Shown here piece by piece: positions 6,548 to 8,549 of a stretch of DNA of 8,549 nt (positions are counted from its first letter, which is position 1; the number at the start of each line of letters is the position of its first letter). This DNA comes from Lachnospiraceae bacterium. Its GTDB lineage: Bacteria > Bacillota > Clostridia > Lachnospirales > Lachnospiraceae. The notes under the pieces are model-generated. The model did not search any database, was not told where the DNA came from, and saw nothing but the letters and a program-made list of their open reading frames with translations. The stretch is taken from positions 1-8,549 of the forward strand of contig JAILFQ010000277.1 in NCBI GenBank assembly GCA_024697505.1, in the 5' to 3' direction. Position numbers and translations under genes: made by a program.

Positions 6548-7671
6548 GAGCTATCGGAATAATCCTCGCCGGAGGAAACTCAACTAAAATGAAAGAACTC
6601 TCCAACAAGCGTGCAATTTCAGCAATGCCTGTGGGAGGCAGCTACAGAGCAATAGACTTCGCACTTAGTAACATGTCCAATTCTCATGTACAGAAAGTTG
6701 CGGTTCTTACCCAGTACAACTCCAGGTCTCTTAACGAGCACCTCAGTTCATCCAAGTGGTGGGATTTCGGACGTAAGCAGGGAGGACTTTTCGTATTCAC
6801 CCCTACAATTACTTCAGACAACGGTTTCTGGTACAGAGGTACGGCAGATGCAATTGCTCAGAACCTTACATTCTTGAAAAACAGCCATGAACCCTATGTA
6901 ATTATTGCATCCGGCGACGGCATTTACAAAATGGACTACAACAAGCTCCTTGAATATCACATCGAAAAGAGAGCTGATATTACCGTTGTTACAAAATCCA
7001 TGCCGGCGGACGAATCCGTTAACCGTTTTGGAGTTGTAAGAACAGACGAAGACAATCGTATTGTGGAATTTGAGGAAAAGCCGCTCATTACAAAGAACAA
7101 CATGATCTCTGCAGGCATTTACCTGATCAGACGTCGTGCGCTTATTGAACTTATTGAGCAGACAATGAATGAAGACCGTTACGACTTCGTCAAAGATATT
7201 CTTATTCGATATAAGGAATTAAAGAGAATATACTCCTACGAGCTGGATACCTACTGGAGCAACATTGCCACAGTAGACTCCTACTATAATACAAATATGG
7301 ACTTCCTGAAAAAAGATATAAGAGATTATTTCTTCAGAGAATATCCGGATGTATATTCCAAAATGGACGACAACCCGCCTGCAAAATACAATCCGGGCGC
7401 CGTTGTCAAAAACAGCCTTGTTTCCAGCGGAAGCATTTTAAACGGCTACGTGGAAAACTCCATCATTTTCAAAAAGGTTTATGTAGGAAACAACGTAACA
7501 ATCAAGAACTCAATCATCCTTAATGATGTTCACATCGGGGATAACACATACATCGAAAACTGCATCGTGGAAAGCCGTACAACATTGCGGCCGGACTCTT
7601 CTTTCATCGGTGCTCCGGACAAAGTTAAAGTTGTGGTTGAGGTTAACGATCGTTATGGATTTGAAAGCTGA
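6544..7671 (+). CDS. glgD: GlgD, glucose-1-phosphate adenylyltransferase-like regulatory subunit
   Basis: A 375-residue GlgC paralogue, about 50 residues shorter at the C-terminus. The same fold is plain: [31 protein letters not shown] (123-132), FEEKP (176-180), and hexapeptide repeats at about 285-345. The catalytic motifs have decayed: the GGQGSRL loop of GlgC is here GGNSTKM (10-16), with the arginine position now Lys15, and WKDVGT is WSNIAT with Asn240 in place of the metal-binding aspartate. In Firmicutes GlgD forms a heteromer with GlgC and is thought to modulate or activate it rather than catalyse well by itself (described for Geobacillus stearothermophilus). The ATG overlaps the glgC stop by 4 bp; the upstream AGGCAGGTG is a mediocre ribosome site, so coupling probably matters. 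spoVG follows 14 nt after the stop. Confidence 0.94.
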   Translation: MRAIGIILAGGNSTKMKELSNKRAISAMPVGGSYRAIDFALSNMSNSHVQKVAVLTQYNSRSLNEHLSSSKWWDFGRKQGGLFVFTPTITSDNGFWYRGTADAIAQNLTFLKNSHEPYVIIASGDGIYKMDYNKLLEYHIEKRADITVVTKSMPADESVNRFGVVRTDEDNRIVEFEEKPLITKNNMISAGIYLIRRRALIELIEQTMNEDRYDFVKDILIRYKELKRIYSYELDTYWSNIATVDSYYNTNMDFLKKDIRDYFFREYPDVYSKMDDNPPAKYNPGAVVKNSLVSSGSILNGYVENSIIFKKVYVGNNVTIKNSIILNDVHIGDNTYIENCIVESRTTLRPDSSFIGAPDKVKVVVEVNDRYGFES

Positions 7672-7685
7672 AAAGGAGAAGACTG

Positions 7686-7970
7686 ATGAAAATCACAGAC
7701 GTAAGAATCAGACAGGTGAACAAAGAAGGCAAAATGAAAGCCATCGTGTCGGTTACATTCGATGAAGAGTTCGTTGTACACGACATAAAAATCATTGACG
7801 GGGAGAAAGGCTACTTTATCGCCATGCCAAGCCGCAAAACTATTGAAGGGGATTACAGAGATATCGCACATCCGATTAACTCAAAGACTCGTGAAGCCAT
7901 CCAGAAGGTTATTCTTGATGCATACGAGAAAGCGCTGGCAGACGGAACATTTGATAATGATCCAGAATAA
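7686..7970 (+). CDS. spoVG: SpoVG family regulator
   Basis: A 94-residue protein matching SpoVG over its full length: it opens MKITDVRIR, continues with the conserved [11 protein letters not shown] strand, [10 protein letters not shown], and the hallmark [10 protein letters not shown] segment, then DIAHPI and a C-terminal helix with a short acidic tail. SpoVG was named from sporulation-cortex and septation phenotypes in Bacillus and acts as a site-specific nucleic-acid-binding regulator (shown in Staphylococcus, Borrelia and Listeria). The start has AAAAGGAG seven bases upstream. The gap from glgD is 14 nt with no convincing promoter, so it is probably co-transcribed with the glycogen genes. 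A strong terminator follows 31 bp downstream. Target genes in this organism cannot be told from the sequence. Confidence 0.95.
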   Translation: MKITDVRIRQVNKEGKMKAIVSVTFDEEFVVHDIKIIDGEKGYFIAMPSRKTIEGDYRDIAHPINSKTREAIQKVILDAYEKALADGTFDNDPE

Positions 7971-8001
7971 TTTCGTGCCCACTACACGTCAAAAAAGAAT
8001 T

Positions 8002-8029
8002 AAGGGTTGCGCCATAAGGTGCAACCCTT
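8002..8029. terminator. Bidirectional intrinsic terminator between spoVG and prs
   Basis: AAGGGTTGCGCC (8002-8013) pairs with GGTGCAACCCTT (8018-8029) around the loop ATAA, a 12-bp stem with one G-U pair on the plus strand. It is followed by TCTTTTGT on the plus strand, and by TAATTCTTTTTT on the minus strand, so it can end both the glgC-glgD-spoVG and the prs transcripts. Confidence 0.88.
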
Positions 8030-8043
8030 TCTTTTGTATATTT

Positions 8044-8068
8044 GTTCAACCGTGTTTTGAACTCTTTT
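8044..8068. terminator. Possible secondary hairpin next to the main terminator
   Basis: GTTCAA (8044-8049) and TTGAAC (8057-8062) form a 6-bp stem followed on the plus strand by TCTTTT. It is much weaker than the neighbouring hairpin and may be only a backup for spoVG read-through, or chance. Confidence 0.25.
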
Positions 8069-8095
8069 GCAAGTAACAACTTCCGGTAATGCCGA

Positions 8096-8549
8096 TTATT
8101 TATTATACTTATTAAGAAGTTTCTGGATACGATTTGTAGGGCTAAGAAGCTCAGAAATCGAACCATCATGGTTAAGAGTATCTATAAGAAGTGCAATATA
8201 CTTACTCATATCTGCGCATATGTACCATGGACGCTCAAGAAGCTCTTCTGTCTGGTATACAAGGTTTGTTGTAATAACTGCGTTAATAAGACCTTCCTCG
8301 TAAGCCTTATCAAATCTTTCAAGTCCGTTGGTAAAGAGTCCGAAGGTTGCGCATACAAATATTCTGCCTGCGTTACGCTTCTTAAGCTCTGTAGCAACAT
8401 CTATCATACTTTCACCGGAAGAGATCATATCATCAATAATAATAACGTCTTTACCTGTAAGGTCGCTTCCAAGGAATTCGTGAGCAACAATAGGATTACG
8501 GCCGTTTACTATCTTTGTGTAATCTCTTCTCTTATAGAACATACCTACA
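8096..8549 (-). CDS. prs: Ribose-phosphate pyrophosphokinase (PRPP synthetase), C-terminal part
   Basis: The visible 150 residues are the C-terminal half of a phosphoribosyl pyrophosphate synthetase, which transfers pyrophosphate from ATP to ribose-5-phosphate for purine, pyrimidine, histidine and tryptophan synthesis. The frame is open to the right edge (reading VGMFYKRRDYTK), so the N-terminus lies outside the window; the first ATG seen at 8542 is internal. The PRPP-binding loop DVIIIDDMISSGESM is intact, preceded by NGRNPIVAHEFLG and followed by the ATFGLFTNG and VITTNLVY segments of the small-molecule-binding domain. The SSGES loop and this tail resemble the longer clostridial Prs type (about 390 residues, from memory) rather than the common form of about 315. 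It converges on spoVG and shares the bidirectional terminator with it. Confidence 0.9.
   Translation of the reverse strand, partial: VGMFYKRRDYTKIVNGRNPIVAHEFLGSDLTGKDVIIIDDMISSGESMIDVATELKKRNAGRIFVCATFGLFTNGLERFDKAYEEGLINAVITTNLVYQTEELLERPWYICADMSKYIALLIDTLNHDGSISELLSPTNRIQKLLNKYNK

Noticed and set aside
7645..7654. Palindrome AACGATCGTT near the end of glgD
   Set aside because: It is within coding sequence, short, and without a T-run or promoter nearby; chance is the simplest explanation.
7631..7659. Promoter for spoVG inside the end of glgD (TTGTGG-N17-TATGGA)
   Set aside because: Both hexamers match consensus at only about three positions; not convincing.
7909..8169. Open frame of 86 codons on the minus strand spanning the terminator
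   Set aside because: It overlaps the ends of spoVG and prs and runs through the bidirectional terminator; no homology recognised and no ribosome site.
1..8549. CRISPR arrays, tRNA or rRNA genes, transposases, phage or defence genes
   Set aside because: I looked for regular repeats, cloverleaf-like stretches and relevant protein motifs on both strands and saw none.

Overview
The window reads as a stretch of core chromosome from a low-to-moderate GC Gram-positive anaerobe, most likely a clostridial Firmicute of the Lachnospiraceae type. The grounds are the paired glgC/glgD genes, spoVG, strong GGAGG-type ribosome binding sites, a YhhN lysoplasmalogenase, a membrane-anchored cell-wall deacetylase with a Thr/Pro linker, and the clostridial three-protein version of a GlpA-like oxidoreductase system. 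The genus cannot be fixed from this sequence. No rRNA, tRNA, CRISPR array, insertion sequence or phage gene was seen.

Left part, minus strand (1 to about 4935), in transcription order: a YhhN-family membrane protein, a PdaC-like polysaccharide deacetylase, a GlpA-like FAD dehydrogenase with a C-terminal [2Fe-2S] domain, and a pyridine-nucleotide/FAD oxidoreductase that runs off the left edge. The last two overlap by 11 bp and form one operon. That operon has a clear sigma-A promoter (TTGCCT-N17-TATAAT) placed directly after the deacetylase stop codon. Between promoter and first codon lies a leader of about 120 nt with a long intrinsic-terminator hairpin and U-tract. This is the arrangement expected of antitermination control, as known for the GlpP-regulated glp genes of Bacillus. 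The likely role is glycerol-3-phosphate oxidation with electrons passed through the iron-sulfur domain to the NAD(P)-linked partner.

Middle (4936-5272): a divergent promoter region of about 340 bp, with one promoter for yhhN and an extended -10 promoter for glgC.

Right part, plus strand (5273-7970): glgC, glgD and spoVG, tightly spaced (4-bp overlap, then a 14-nt gap), presumably one transcript. GlgC is the catalytic ADP-glucose pyrophosphorylase subunit; GlgD is a paralogue with eroded catalytic motifs and probably a non-catalytic or regulatory partner. A strong bidirectional terminator (8002-8029) separates spoVG from a convergent, right-truncated ribose-phosphate pyrophosphokinase gene (prs) on the minus strand.

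I did not find a new biological system. The most interesting items are the attenuator leader with nearby dyads upstream of the glp-like operon, the degenerate active site of GlgD, and a gene neighbourhood that resembles the Bacillus spoVG-glmU-prs cluster but with GlgC/GlgD where GlmU would be.
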